Shown here: in pieces, positions 10,341 to 23,539 of the stretch
How positions within the stretch are numbered: position 1 is the stretch's first letter
How the letters are laid out: every line of letters begins with the position of its first letter
Assembly: GCA_020310875.1 (NCBI GenBank)
Contig: CM035423.1
Location: 125,028,164 to 125,092,163 of the forward strand
Source: Ceratopteris richardii
Lineage: Eukaryota > Streptophyta > Polypodiopsida > Polypodiales > Pteridaceae
Length of the DNA stretch: 64,000 nt
Direction of reading: 5' to 3'
Notes under the pieces: model-generated
What the model was told of the DNA's origin: nothing
Database searches by the model: none
The model's input: the letters and a program-made list of their open reading frames with translations, nothing else
Translations under genes and position numbers: made by a program

Positions 10341-13300
10341 ATGGCTGAAAGCAGTGATGTATTCCGTATGTTGGCTGTTGAGGATAAGTTGGATGGTACC
10401 AACTACCCATTATGGGCTTATATGATGCGACATGTACTGGTTGCAAAAGGATTGTGGAACATTGTGCAGGGTGTTGAAAGACGTCCTGTTACACCTGTAA
10501 CGACAGGTACTGCAAATACAGGTGTTGGAGCTGATGAAGATGGTGTCGAAGATAATATTCCGCAGATTCCTATTCGTGCTGCTGTTTCTGTTGCACCTAC
10601 TGCAGAGCAGATTCGTTGGGATGGCAGAGATGCCCAGGCACATGCATTGATAGCTTTGTCTGTCAAACGTGCGATTATTCCTCACATTCGCTCTTGCAGA
10701 ACAACAAAGGATGCTTGGGATACACTTACCACTTTGTACCAGGCTAGGAATGAGGCTCATGTTGCTTACCTCCGAAAACAGTTGGAGAGTGAGCATATGA
10801 ATGAAGGTGATTCGATGGACAGTTTTCTTACAAAGATCAAAGACCTGAAGGAACAATTGATTTCTGCTGATGAGGTTATACCAGATAGCTCACTTGTGTA
10901 GACCGTTCTGAATGGCCTTCCTGATTCATATCAGAGTTTTGCCTCTACTCTTCGATTGATGATGAAAGGCAATCTGAATGCCTTGTCATTTGAGGAATTA
11001 GTCTCTGTTCTGTTGCAGGAAGATCAGTCCAGGCAGAACAGGTCCATTATGCGTGTTGCAGATCAAGCTTTCCTGGCTAGTCAGAAGGGCAAAGGAAAAT
11101 GGAGCTCTTCTACTAGTAAGCAGAAATCTGCAAATGCTGCACAATCGAAGAACCAGGATAAAGATGAGAAGAAATCAGAAAAGCAGAAATTGTTCTGCAA
11201 GTACTGTAAAGGAAATGATCATATTATAAAGAACTGTCCAAAACTGGCTGCTAAAGAGGCAAAGAAGAAAGAGGCTGGAATGGTTGTTGCAGAGGCCTCT
11301 ACACCAAAAACAGAGTCTGCAAATCTTGTGCAGGAAGAAGAATGGGCGTTTACTACTATCTGCAGTTTTGACCCATCTTCTCATGATCAGTGCATGTCTG
11401 CAATAGACTCAGATGTTTGGTACTTTGATAGTGGGGCGACCAAACATATTACCTCGCAGCGCAGTTTCTTCTCTTCACTCGAGCCTGCCCCTACAGGGAA
11501 TACTGTCACATGCGCCAATAACTCCTCTTATCCTGTTATGGGAGTTGGTAAGATCATTTTGACTACTGCTGATGGTAGTTCTTTCACTTTGTCAGATGCT
11601 TTATTTGTGCCAGGGATAAAAAAGAACCTGTTACCAGTTTCTGCATTAGCCAAGATTGGCTTGGTTGTGAAATTTGTTGATGACAGGTGTACAGTCCATG
11701 ATCTCTCAAATGGCGATGTGATTATTGCTTCTGGCATTTTATGTCGTGGGCTGTATAAGCTCATAGACTATGAAAAATCTGTGAATGATTCGGCATGTGC
11801 AGTTCATGATTCTCAGGCTATGTCAGATGCAAAGCTTTGGCATGCACGCTTTGGTCATCTGAATTTTGCTAGTTTGTTACGCCTGTAGAAATCTGAAATG
11901 GTGTCCTCTTTGCCCAAACTTGAGGCACCTGGAAAACATGTTTGTGAAGGTTGTATTTTGGGCAAAATGCAGCGTTCTTCCGTTCCAAAAGATGGTTCAG
12001 TTCGGGCTATGCAAAAATTGCAGCTTGTACATAGTGATGTCTGTGGTCCTATGCAGACACCTAACAGTTTTTGGTTTTGGCTGAAAATCTGTCAGCATGT
12101 AAAATGGGCACCCTCCGTTCTGATCGAGGGGGGGAATATATGTCTTCAGATTTTAATGCATTTCTGGCTGAACGTGGGATAAAACACCAGTGTACAGTGC
12201 CGTATACACCTCAACAGAATGGAGTTGCTGAACGAAAGAATAGGTCACTCATGGAGATGGCGAGGTGCATGGTCAAAAGTCAGGCTTTACCACATAGTTT
12301 CTGGCTTGAGGCTGTCATGTGTGCAGCATATGTACTGAACAGGTGTCCCACCAAAGCGTTGCAGTCTATCACTCCATATGAGGCTTGGCATGACCGCAAG
12401 CCATCTGTTGCTCATCTGCGTGTTTTTGGTTGTTTGGCATATGCATTAGTGCCTGAACAACATCGCAGAAAATTGGATGATAAGGCAGTAAAATGTATTT
12501 TTGTTGGGTACAGTTCTGAAAGTAAAGGCTATCGTCTGTATCATCCACAGACTAGACACATTCTGGTTAGCCGTGATGTTGTCTTTGTGGAAGATGCTAT
12601 TCAACCATTGCTTTCATGTACTAAGGAGACATCTGTTAGCTCCAAAGACATGTATGATACTTTGATGCCTCTTTTTACAGGTGGACAGGCTAGCGCTGGT
12701 CCTAATGAGGCAACTTCTCGGCCTTTGCAGGTTTCATATGATGATGCAGATCATTCCATTTCTGATGCAGATTTACATGATGCACTTGTTGATGAGAGAG
12801 CTGATATTGAACAGGCAAAAACTATGCCAAAATGGCTGGTGCAGACTTTGCGTGATAGCAAATTAGATGCACCTTTGTCATATCGTACTCGTTCAGGCTC
12901 TCATAGTACCTCCTTTGCATCAGATTGCTATGCTATGGCTGCATCTAGTCTCTGTGATGAGAATGAGCCTGTTTCTTTTGATGAAGCACAAAATTCAGAA
13001 AATTGGATGGCTGCTATGCAATCTGACTATGATGCTATAATGAAGAATGGTACATGGTCTTTATGTGACTTGCCTCCTGGCAAGAAGGCCATTGGCACTA
13101 AGTGGGTATACAAGCTGAAGCGTAAACCTGATGGTACAGTTGACAGGTATAAGGCTAGACTTGTTGCAAAGGGTTATGCGCAGGAAAGAGGCATTGATTT
13201 TGATGAGACCTTTGCACCTACATGCCGTATGACTACTGTTCGGATCATTTGTGCACTTGCAGCCCATCATGGTTGGAATGTACATCAGTTGGACATTAAA

Positions 13301-14503
13301 ACAGCATTTCTGAATGGTGACTTGCATGAAGAAGTGTATGTTTTTTAGCCCCCTGGCTTTGTGCAGAAAGGGCATGAAAACCAGGTGTGCAGGTTAAAGA
13401 AGGCGTTATATGGTTTAAAGCAAGCACCACGTGCTTGGTATGAGAAAATACATGCCTATCTGATTGCACATGGTTTTGAGAACAGTCCAACTAAAAGCAC
13501 CTTATATGTTAAGCGTGCTAATGATGTGCTTTTGATCATTGTTGTCTATGTAGATGACATGCTGCTCACTGGTCCTCTTGAGAAGCATATTGCTGATTTC
13601 AAGGCTGATTTGCATGCCTCATTTGAGATGTCTGATTTGGGGCATTTGCATCACTATTTGGGCATTCAGTTTATGCAAGTTGATGGTGGAATGGCTTTGT
13701 GTCAAACGAAATATATTGACACATTATTGCAGCGTTTTGGCCTTGAAGACTGTAAGCCTATTGCCACTCCTATGGAGACAGGTTTACGATTGAGTCTTCA
13801 TGATGCTGGAGATGCATTTGATGCTGTTCTCTATCAGCAGGCTGTTGGATGCTTGATTTACTTATGCATTACTCGGCCAGACATTCAGTTTGCTGTCTCA
13901 CAGACGAGCAGGTTTATGCATTGCCCAGGAGTCACGCATTGGAAAGCGGTTAAGCGCATCTTTCGCTACTTGAGTGGTACTCGGCTACTTGGGTTGTTTT
14001 ATCCCAAGGGGGGATCACTACCGCCAGATTTGCATGCTTTTTCTGACTCAGATTGGGCTGGTTGCTATGACACTCGTGTGTCCACCAGTGGTTTTTGCTT
14101 CATGCTTGGTAGCTCATGTATATCTTGGTTGAGCAAGAAGCAGCCTACTATGGCCACTTCCAGTTGTGAGGCTGAGTATAGGGCAGCTTTCACAGCGACT
14201 GTTGAGTGTGTGTGGCTCAGACGCCTTATGGCTGATTTGGGTGTTGGCCAGTCTTCTGCCACCACCATCTTCACTGACAGTCAGAGCGCATTGGCAGTTG
14301 CGAGGAACCCTGTGTTCCATGCTCTCACTAAGCACATTGAGGTGCATTATCACTATGTCAGGGAGAGGTTCTCTGCTGGGGAGATCAGCTTGGCATATGT
14401 GCCCACGCAGGAGAACATTGCAGACCTTTTCACGAAGGCTCTGCCTAGGGAGAAGTTTGAAGCTTTCCGCAAAGCTTTGGGCTTACTTCCTTTTGTGGAG
14501 TGA
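10341..14503 (+). pseudogene. Copia-3 gag-pol polyprotein, disrupted
   Basis: The polyprotein of a plant copia element. The start ATG at 10341 is chosen because the gag motif DKLDGTNYPLWAY follows directly and matches the other copies. Order: gag (10341-11100), zinc knuckle CKYCKGNDHIIKNC (~11190), protease DSGATKHI (~11430), pre-integrase H/C domain (~11840-11950), integrase (HSDVCGPM, then RSDRGGEY and GVAERKNR), reverse transcriptase (YGLKQAPRAWY, YVDDMLL at ~13550) and RNase H (SDSDWAG, SCEAEY, TDSQSA), ending 14503. Breaks: TAG at 10899-10901, 11886-11888 and 13346-13348, each at a glutamine position. About 103 bp are missing at ~12063, which removes the FIDDFSRHAW part of integrase and shifts the frame. 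RT and RNase H are otherwise intact. Confidence 0.93.
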
Positions 14504-14563
14504 TTTCCACATAGCTCGGCACTTCCTTATACATGAGTGCCAGCTCCTTGTTCACCGCATCAC

Positions 14564-14577
14564 TCCCACGGGGGATT
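14564..14577 (+). other. Polypurine tract region, copia-3
   Basis: ACGGGGGATT immediately precedes the 3' LTR. Copia-2 has AGGGGGGATT at the same place (20661-20670). Confidence 0.7.
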
Positions 14578-14806
14578 TGTTGATATATTTAGGTAGTGAT
14601 GTGTGTGAACACTCTAGGACCGCCGGGGCACTTTTTTCCCTCTTTAGGAGGTTTTTTCCCCCGGCTTGTATATATGCCTATTGCCCTAATGGGCTACTTA
14701 TCTTTGTACATTCTCTAGTAATACATTCAGTTTTGTGTGTTGTGCTCCAAGCTTCTTCTTCTTCCTTGTGCTGTTCGCGTGCTTCCGCATACGTCTAACT
14801 CCAACA
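14578..14806 (+). repeat. Copia-3 3' LTR
   Basis: It differs from the 5' LTR at five sites. It is followed directly by the duplicated GTTTG, after which copia-2 coding sequence resumes. Confidence 0.93.
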
Positions 14807-14811
14807 GTTTG

Positions 14812-15396
14812 TGCATTAGCCAAGATTGGCTTGGTTGTGAAATTTGTTGATGATAGATGTACAGTTCATGATCTATCAAATGGTAACATGATTATTGCTT
14901 CTGGAATCTTATGTCGTTGGCTATATAAGCTCATAGACTATGAAAGATCTGTGAATGATCGGGCATGTGCACTACATGATTCTCAGGCTATGTCAAATGC
15001 AAAGCTTTGGCATGCATGCTTTGGTCATCTACATTTTGCTAGTTTGCTACGCTTGCAAAAATTTGATATGGCGTCCTCTTTGCCCAAACTTGAGACACCT
15101 AAAAAACATGTTTGTGAAGGCTGTATTTCTGGAAAAATGGACCATTCCTCCTTTCCAAAAGATGGTTCAGTTTGGGCTACACGGAAATTACAGCTTGTAT
15201 ATTGTGATGTCTGTGGTCCTATGCAGACACCTTCTTTTGGGAACTATCTTTACTTCGTGACTTTCATTGATGATTTTTCTAGGCATGCATGGGTATATCC
15301 ACTCAAAGAAAAGTCCCAAGTGTTTATGTGCTTCAAACAGTTTTTGGTTTTGGCTGAAAATCTATCAACATGTAAAATGGGCACCCTCCATTCTGA
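14812..15396 (+). pseudogene. Copia-2 first unit, continuation (integrase N-terminal part)
   Basis: It resumes exactly where 9756 stopped: CALAKIGLVVKF, pre-integrase domain (HACFGHLHFASLL, CEGC), HCDVCGPM-type start of the integrase core (Tyr for His here), FIDDFSRHAW, ending MGTLHSD. At TTGGG (15397-15401) the sequence jumps back to gag (WDTLTTLY), which starts the second tandem unit. Confidence 0.85.
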
Positions 15397-16705
15397 TTGG
15401 GATACACTTACCACATTGTACTAGGCTAGGAATGAGGCTCTTGTTGCTTACCTCCAAAAACAATTGGAGAGAGAGCACATGAATGAAGGTCATTATATGA
15501 ATAGTTTTTTGACAAAGATCAAGGATTTGAAGGAACAATTGATTTCTATTGATGAAGTCCTTCTTGACAGTTCACTTGTGTAGACTGTTCTGAATGTTCT
15601 TCCCAACTCATATCATAGTTGCACATTTGAAGAAGGAAGACAAAGATGAGAAGAAATCAAAAAAATAGAAATCGGTTTGCAAATATTGTAAAGAAAATGA
15701 TCATGTCATTAAGAGCTGTCCAAAATTAGCTGCTAGAGAGGCAAAGAAGAAAGAGGCCGGAATGGTTATTGCAAAGGCCTCTACACCAAAAATAGAGTCT
15801 GCTAATCTTGTGCAGGATGAAGAATGGGTGTTTATCATTGTTTGCAATTCTGACCCATCTTCTCATGAGCAATGCATGTTTGCAATAGACCTAGATGTTT
15901 GGTTCTTTGATAATGGGACGACCAAACATATTACCTTGCAACATAATTTTTTCTCTTCACTCGAGCTTGCCCCTACAGGGAATACTATCACATGCGTCAA
16001 AAACTCCTCTTATCCTATCATGGGAATTGGTAAGATCATTCTGACTACTGCTAATGGTAGTTCTTTCACTTTGTCGGATGCTTTATTTGTACCATAGATC
16101 AAGAAAAATATGTTATTAGTTTGTGCATTAGCCAAGATGGGCTTGGTTGTGAAATTTGTTGATAATAGATGTACAGTTCATGATCTGTCAAATGGTAACA
16201 TGATTATTGCTTCTGGAATTTTATGTTGTGGGCTATATAAGCTCATAGACTATGAAAGATCTGTGAATGATCCGGCATGTGCAGTACATGATTCTCAGGC
16301 TATGTCAAATGCAAAGCTTTGGAATGCATGCTTTGGTCATCTAAATTTTGCTAGTTTGCTACGCTTGCAAAAATTTGATGTGGCGTCCTCTTTGCCCAAA
16401 CTTGAGACACTCAAAAAACATGTCTGTGAAGGGTGTATTTCTGGAAAAATGGAGCATTCCTCCTTTCCAAAAGATGGTTCAGTTTGGGCTACACCGAAAT
16501 TGCAGCTTGTACATTGTGATGTCTGTGGTCCTATGGAGACACCTTTTGGAAACTGTCTTTACTTCATGACTTTCAATGATGATTTCTCTAGGCATGCATG
16601 CGTATATCCACTCAAAAGAATATCCCAAGTGTTTATGTGCTTCAAATAGTTTTTAGTTTTGGCTGAAAATCTATCAGTATGTAAAATGGGCACCCTACAT
16701 TCTGA
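15397..16705 (+). pseudogene. Copia-2 tandem unit 2 (gag-protease-integrase start)
   Basis: This repeats the segment from gag WDTLTTLY to integrase HSD. A deletion of roughly 200 bp at about 15620 joins the gag helix region to the lysine-rich stretch before the zinc knuckle. In-frame TAG codons replace CAG at several places (for example 15420, 15580, 15666 and 16096). It ends with the same junction, TTGGG (16706-16710), leading into gag again. Confidence 0.85.
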
Positions 16706-18248
16706 TTGGGATACACTTACCACATTGTACTAGGCTAGGAATGAGGCTCTTTTTGTTTACCTCCAAAAACAATTGGAAAGAGCACACATGAATGAAGGTG
16801 ATTATATGAATAGTTTTTTGGCAAAGATCAAGGATTTGAAGGAACAATTGATTTCTACTGATGAAGTCCTTCTTGACAGTTCACTTGTGCAGACTGTTCT
16901 GAATGTTCTTCCCAACTCATATCACAGTTTTGCTTCTACTCTTTGCTTGATGATGAAAGGCAATCCAAATGCCTTAAAGTTCGAAGAGTTAGTTTACATT
17001 TTGTTGCAGAAGATCAGTCCAGGCAAAACATGTCTATTATGCATGTTGCACATCAAGCTTTCCTGGCTAGTCAGAAGGGCAAAGGAAAATGGAGCTCTTC
17101 TACTAGTAAGTAGAAATCTGCTAATTCTGCACATTTGAAGAAGGAAGACAAAGATGAGAAGAAATCAAAATAATAGAAATTGTTTTGAAAATATTGTAAA
17201 GAAAATGATCATGTCATTAAGAGCTGTCCAAAATTAGCTGCTAAAGAGGCAAAGAAGAAAGAGGCCGGAATGGTTATTGCAAAGGCCTCTACACCAAAAA
17301 TAGAGTCTGCTAATCTTGTGCAGGATGAAGAATGGGTGTTTATCATTGTTTGCAATTCTGACCCATCTTCTCATGAGCAATGCATGTCTGCAATAGACCT
17401 AGATGTTTGGTACTTTGATAGTGGGACGACCAAACATATTACCTTGCAACACAATTTTTTCTCTTCACTCGAACTTGCCCCTACAGGGAATACTATCACA
17501 TGCGCCAAAAACTGCTCTTATCCTATCATGGGAATTAGTAAGATCATTCTCACTACGGCTAATGGTAGTTCTTTCACTTTGTACCACAGATCAAGATAAA
17601 TATGTTATCAGTTTGTGCTTTATTTGTACCACAGATCAAGATAAATATGTTATCAGTTTGTGCATTAGCCAAGATTGGCTTGGTTGTGAAATTTGTTGAT
17701 GATAGATGTACAGTTCATGATCTATCAAATGGTAACATGATTATTGCTTCTGGAATCTTATGTCATGGGCTATATAAGCTCATAGACTATGAAAGATCTG
17801 TGAATGATCCGGCATGTGCACTACATGATTCTCAGGCTATGTCAAATGCAAAGCTTTGGCATGCATGCTTTGGTCATCTAAATTTTGCTAGTTTGCTATG
17901 CTTGCAAAAATTTGATATGGCGTGCTCTTTGCCCAAACTTGAGACACCGGAAAAACATGTCTGTGAAGGGTGTATTTCTGGAAAAATGGAGCATTCCTCC
18001 TTTCCAAAAGATGGTTTAGTTTGGGCTACACAAAAATTGAAGCTTGTACATTGTGATGTCTGTGGTCCTATGCAGACACCTTCTTTTGGAAACTGTCTTT
18101 ACTTCGTGACTTTCATTGATGATTTTTCTAGGCATGCATGGGTATATCCACTCAAAGAAAAGTCCCAAGTGTTTATTATGTGCTTCAAACAGTTTTTGGT
18201 TTTGCCTGAAAATCTGTCAGCATGTAAAATGGGCACCCTCCATTCTGA
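16706..18248 (+). pseudogene. Copia-2 tandem unit 3
   Basis: The third copy of the segment, without the unit-2 deletion. It has its own short local duplication near 17575-17655, where a ~55-bp stretch containing 'CTTTATTTGTACCACAGATC' is partly repeated. At its end the TTGGG is followed by the normal integrase continuation (GGGGGAATATATG), so this unit connects to the rest of pol. Confidence 0.85.
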
Positions 18249-20600
18249 TTGGGGGGGGAATATATGTTTTCTGACTTTAATGCATTTTTAGTTGAACATG
18301 GGATAAAACATCAATGTACAGTGCCATATATAGAATGGATTTGTTGAACGAAAGAACAAATCACTCATGGAGATGATGAGGTGTATGGTCAAGATTCAGG
18401 CTTTATCACATAGCTTCTGGCTTGAGGCTATCATGTGTGCAACATATGTACTTAACAGGTGTCCCACTAAAGCACTGCAGTCTATCACTCCATATGAGGC
18501 TTGGCATGGTTGCAAGCCATCTATTGCTCATCTACATGTTTTTAGATGTCTGGCATATGCATTAGTGTCGTGAACAACATCGTAGGAAATTGGATAATAA
18601 AGCAGTAAAATGTATTTTTGTTGGGTATAGTTCTGAAAGCAAAGGATATCGTCTATATCATCCACAGACTAAACGCGTTTTGGTTGGCTGTGATGTTGTT
18701 TTTGTGGAAGATGCTATTCAACCTTTACTTTCATGTACTAAGGAGACATTTGTTAGCTCCAAAGACATGTATGATACTTTGTTGCCTCTTTTTACAGGTG
18801 GACAGTATAGTGCTAGTCCTAATGGGGCAGCTTATCAGCCATTGCAGGTTTCATGTCATCATGTAGATCATTCTATTTCTGATGCAGATTTACATGATGC
18901 ACTCGTTGATGAGAGAGCTGATATTGAGGAGGCAAAAACTATGCTAAAATGGCTAGTGCATACTTTGCGTGATAGCAAATTGGATGTACCTCTATCATAT
19001 TGTACTCGCTCAAGCTCTTGTAGTGCTCTTTTGCATCAGATTGTTATGGTATGATTGTGTCTAGTCTTTGAGCTGAGAGTGAGCCTGTTTTGTTTGATGA
19101 AGCACACAATTATGAACATTGGATGGCTGCAATGCAATCTGAATATGCTGCTATCATGAAAAATGGTACCTGGTATTTATGTGACTTGCCTCCTAGCAAG
19201 ATGGCCATTGGCACTAAGTGGGTATACAAGTTGAAGCATAAACCTGAATGGAACAGTTGACAGGTATAAGGCTAGGCTTGTTGCAAAGGGTTATGGACAG
19301 GAAAGAGGCATTGATTTTGATTAGAGCTTTGCTCCTACTTGTTGAATGACTACTGTTCGTAGCATCTATGCACTTGCAGCTCATCATGGATGGAATGTAC
19401 ATCAGTTGGAAATTAAAACAACATTTTTCAATGGTGAATTGCATAAAAAAGTGTATGTTTTTCAGCCTAGTGGATTTGTGCAAAAAGGGCATGAAAACTA
19501 GGTGCGTAGGTTAAGGCATTATATGGTTTAAAGCAAGCACCACATGCTTGGTATGAAAAGATGCATGCCTATCTAATTGCACATGGTTTTGAGAACAGCC
19601 CAACTAAAAGCACCTTATATGTTAAGCGTGCTAATGATGTGCTTCTAATCATTGTGGAGTATGTTGATGACATGTTGCTCACTGGACCTCATGAGAAGCA
19701 TATTGCTGATTGCAAGGCTGATTTACATGCCTCATTTGAGATGTCTGATTTGGGGCATTTATATCATTATTTGGGCATTCAGTTTATGCACGTTGATGGT
19801 GGACACATTATTGACACATTATTGTAGTGTTTTGGCCTTGAAGATTGTAAACATGTTGCCACTCCTATGGAAATAGGTTTACGATTCAGTCCTCATGATG
19901 CTTGAGATGCATTTGATGTTGTTCTCTATCAGTAGGCTATTGGATGCTTGATTTACTTATGCATTACTCAGCCAGATATTCAGCTTGTTGTCTCACAGAT
20001 GAGTAGGTTTATGCATTGCCGAGGTGTCAAGCATTGGCAGGTAGTTAAGTGCATCTTTCCCTACTTGAGTAGTATCCGGATACTTGGATTGTTTTATCCC
20101 AAGGGGGGATCACTACCACCAGATTTGCATGCTTTTTTTGACTCTGACTGGGCTAGTTGCTATGACACTCGTGTGTCCACTAGTGGTTTTTGCTTCATGC
20201 TTGGTAGCTCATGCATATCTTGGTTGAGCAAGAAGCAGCCTACTATGGCCACTTCGAGTTGTGAGGATGAGTATAATGTAGCTTTCACAGCGACTGTTGA
20301 GTGTGTATGGCTCAGATACCTTATTGCTAATTTAGGTGTTGGTCAGTCTTTTGTCACCACCATCTTCATTAACGGTCAGAGAGCATTGGTAGTTATGAGG
20401 AACCCCATGTTCCATGCTCGCACTAAGCACATTCAGGTGCATTATCATTATGTCACGGAGAGGTTCTTCGTTGGAGAATAAGCTTCGCATATGTGCCCAT
20501 GCAGGAGAACATTGCAGACCTTTTCATGAAGGCTCTGCCTAGGGAGAAGTTTGAAGCTTTCTGCAAAGCTTTGGGCTTACGTCCTTTTGTGGATTGATTC
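18249..20600 (+). pseudogene. Copia-2 pol remainder: integrase core, RT, RNase H
   Basis: Integrase (FVERKNKSLMEMMRC), its C-terminal region (CIFVGYSSESKGYRLY), reverse transcriptase (AIGTKWVYKLK, YVDDMLLTG at ~19660) and RNase H (DSDWASCYDTRVST, TSSCEDEY) are recognisable in several frames. Many stops and small indels are present. Catalytic residues are partly changed: the RNase H glutamate motif CEAEY reads CEDEY, and TDSQSA reads INGQRA. It is an old, dead copy. Confidence 0.85.
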
Positions 20601-20660
20601 CACATAGCTTGGCACTTCCTTATACATGAGTGCCAGCTCCTTGTTCACTGCATCACTCCC

Positions 20661-20670
20661 AGGGGGGATT
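20661..20670 (+). other. Polypurine tract, copia-2
   Basis: AGGGGGGATT lies directly before the 3' LTR. Confidence 0.75.
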
Positions 20671-20901
20671 TGTTGATATATTTAGGTAGTGATGTGTGTG
20701 AACACACTAGAAATATCAGGGCACTTTTTTCCCTCTTTAGGAGGTTTTTTTCCCTCGCCTTGTATATATGCCTATTGCCCTAATGGGCTACATATCTTTG
20801 TACATTCTAGTGGTAATACACTCAGTATTGTGTGTTGTGCTCTAAGCTTCTTCTTCTTCCTTATGTTGTTTGCATGATTCCACAGATGTCTAACTCTAAC
20901 A
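20671..20901 (+). repeat. Copia-2 3' LTR (231 bp)
   Basis: It starts TGTTGATATATTTAGG and ends CTAACTCTAACA. The CATAT target duplication follows at 20902-20906, then LARD interior. Confidence 0.9.
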
Positions 20902-20906
20902 CATAT

Positions 20907-23380
20907 CACCCTATTTTATATTCACATTAATGTGTGGATGATACTTATCCTAAAGTCTAAAATCTCGATAGATTACCTTTTCACTTCAACACCTTTAAAA
21001 GAATTTTGGAGTTTCAGGCATTATCTCTAATTTGATATTCTAGGTTTTGATTCCTTCACATGATTGTCATACAATCACGTGCTTTGCCTTGGAAACTTGA
21101 AAACCTCTTGATAGAATATCTATTCCTCTTTGCTAGGCTTTTCTAATGAAAAACAATTAGAATTCCAAGTACTTGAATTTTCAAATTCAAGTCGAATTGG
21201 TTATTCTTGACCAATTTGTAGTGATAAAAGCTTTTGACTTTTTGTCTCTAGATTCCTTTCTTACTAATGTTTTAGGTACTTACCCTGGTCAGGACTTCTA
21301 TATGAATCTCTCTACTGCATAAACCTAAGCATCCACTCATGCTTTTTGGATTTGTACCAAAATCCCTTTAAGGATAGGCAAACATTATGTTTTACCTTCA
21401 ATAGACTTAAGTACCATCTTCAGGGTTGCAGACTACATCCTTGGAATTTCTTCACTCTGTTCAGACTTGGAACAGCTTACTCTTTTTATAATTTTCCATT
21501 TAAATAAATGGAACCTGATTGAATAATTCCTAAAAGAAATTTTATTGCCAATACTTGGGAAAACTTTAGAGAAGTTCCAATCGCACGTTCTTGGACAATC
21601 ATGGCCAAGCTTGATCAATTCTGGTTGACCTTACGATTAGAATAAAGACTTTATCCTTAAGATCTCCTAATTTTCAAAAGCTTATTTGCTTACCCATAGG
21701 ATTTTTAGATATCTTTCCCTCAATCTTAAGTCCAAGCATACACTAATGCCTCTCAGATTCTAAAGCTAAGAATCTTTGATACACCTTTAGGTTATATCAA
21801 TATTTGGACTTAAGTACCATTACTAGTGGTTTGGGAATTGTTGGAAACTACTTGCTATTAAACTTACTTGAAAGATTCCTATCTCACATCTAGGGAGATT
21901 TTTTCTTTCAAGAACTTTTAGATTCCTCCCAAGGAATCAAGTAATACTAAGCCAATGATTCATCTTGGAATCTTTTACTTTACTAGAATTATCTTTAAAT
22001 CTTGACTTTTGGACAAACAATAAAGCTTTAAATATTGGTCTAGTCCAAACGATATTCCTTTTTAACCAATGAAATAGTTAATGAGACTATTTTCTTTATT
22101 GGCTTATCTTTAGGAAGTAGCTTCATTCCCAAATATTACTTTGATATATCTTTTAGGAAATATGTTGATTCCCAAAGATTGCTTTGACTTGGGTTTCTCC
22201 TTTAAGCCCTAATTAACTTAAACAAAACCAAACATAATTTTTTCATCCTCAAAGTTTCCATGCTTTTTTAAAACTTTGCACCTTGACTAGAGATGTAGTC
22301 ATGGAACCTAGCATCCAATTATTGAACACTAAAGTTCAAGTGATGCCAAAGTTTATTCACCTCTTTGAATTTCATCACTTGTCTAGAAGAAATCAAAGAA
22401 AAAACTTCAAAAGCTCTATGATTTTTTTAATTTGGAACATATCAACTATCCTTTGAACTTGAAAGTTCAATTGATTTAAGTTCCATTTGATTTTATTTGA
22501 TTCTTACCACATCTTGGGATAGAATCAGATAGAACTTTCAAAGGAAACTTTATCAACCTATTTGGATGCATCATTTCTTAAATCCAAGCTAACGGCTACA
22601 TCTAATATTGTCGTTAGGATTTTCTAAGTTTTTCTCCTAAATTTAGAGTCATCATGAAGATTTTCAAGCAGTCCTATTTTCTTGCCATTCCAATCGGCAA
22701 GGAAAATGAATACTTAGCTTTCGAAGGGTCTAATTTTCCTAATCAAGACTCTTAATTTGTGATACCTAAGTCATATTTGGAAAAAACAAATTAGCTACTT
22801 GAAATGCATTACAGCCAGGAGCCTTGCAACCACCTAGTTTGCTATTTTCCCTAGCTATCTAAGTCAAGTTAGAAAAAGGAGGTAATGAAAGTATAAGTAT
22901 TCAACTATTTAACAAACGATCATGCATGTGCAAATACCTGTTCTTGCATGCAGATGCATGTGAGTGCATGCACATATTGGCGTTCTCCTTTCATGCACCA
23001 AACTTAAATCAAGAAATTATTGACCTTGAAAATGTATGTTCCCAATCATCCATGCACAAACATTCTACTTGCTAACTTTTTTAAAGATATAACCATTCAC
23101 GTGTATAATCTTGAGCATTAACTATCTTTTTCGAGAAAGAAGAAAACATCAACTTTGAAAATACTTATCTCATAATTAACCTACGTCTGTCCACTGATCC
23201 TCGGGAAGAATCATTCTCCATCCTTTAGAAATTGGTTCAAGACTTATGAGCAGCATTCTCAATAGATGTTGAATAGGAAAGGTCCTTGTTACTATCAAAA
23301 CTCATGTCGATATGTTCACCTCTCATAGCAGCAAAGTATGAAATGGGATGATGAATAGACATGCTATGACTGGGCTCTTT
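20907..23380. other. AT-rich LARD interior, no gene seen
   Basis: Continuation of 6196-7881 across the copia-2 insertion. No reading frame of convincing length or motif is seen on either strand. The sequence consists of CTT-rich and AAG-rich stretches of the same style throughout. Confidence 0.5.
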
Positions 23381-23384
23381 TGGC

Positions 23385-23470
23385 CGATGAGCTCTTCCAT
23401 TGGTTGAATAGCTTCTTGAACAGGTCGATACTCTGTGCCTAAAAGGGCTTGGATTCAAGTCTCGCACTTA
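23385..23470 (+). repeat. tRNA-like module (possible SINE head)
   Basis: A box-A-like stretch (CCATTGGTTGAATAGC) is followed about 50 bases later by a box-B-like GGATTCAAGTCTCGCAC, close to the GTTCGAGTCTCG of plant tRNA-derived SINEs. I cannot fold it into a full tRNA, and no SINE tail or flanking duplication is evident. Confidence 0.35.
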
Positions 23471-23539
23471 GGTTGGAAAGCTTATCTCCCTAAGCCAAGC
23501 GTGTGTTTACTTTAAACACCATCTCGCAAAGTAATTATC

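Larger units (their letters stand above)
9757..14806 (+). mobile_element. Ty1/copia element 3, near full length, nested in copia-2
   Basis: LTRs 9757-9985 and 14578-14806 (229 bp each) differ by eye at five sites, four of them transitions (about 98 % identity). The flanking 5-bp duplication is GTTTG (9752-9756 and 14807-14811). Primer-binding site, leader, gag-pol and purine tract are all present. Removing the element restores the copia-2 codons LLLVC-ALAKIGL. It cannot make a complete polyprotein: three in-frame TAG codons and a ~103-bp deletion with frameshift are visible. Confidence 0.95.
7882..20901 (+). mobile_element. Ty1/copia element 2 (older), carrying nested copia-3
   Basis: 5' LTR 7882-8112 and 3' LTR 20671-20901 are flanked by the 5-bp direct repeat CATAT (7877-7881 and 20902-20906). 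By eye the LTRs differ at roughly 25 of 231 sites, so this is an old copy. Its pol is interrupted at 9756 by copia-3 (9757-14806) and resumes at 14812 in the same codon context. The gag-to-integrase segment occurs three times in tandem (8840-15396 without the insertion, 15397-16705, 16706-18248). All frames are broken. Confidence 0.92.
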
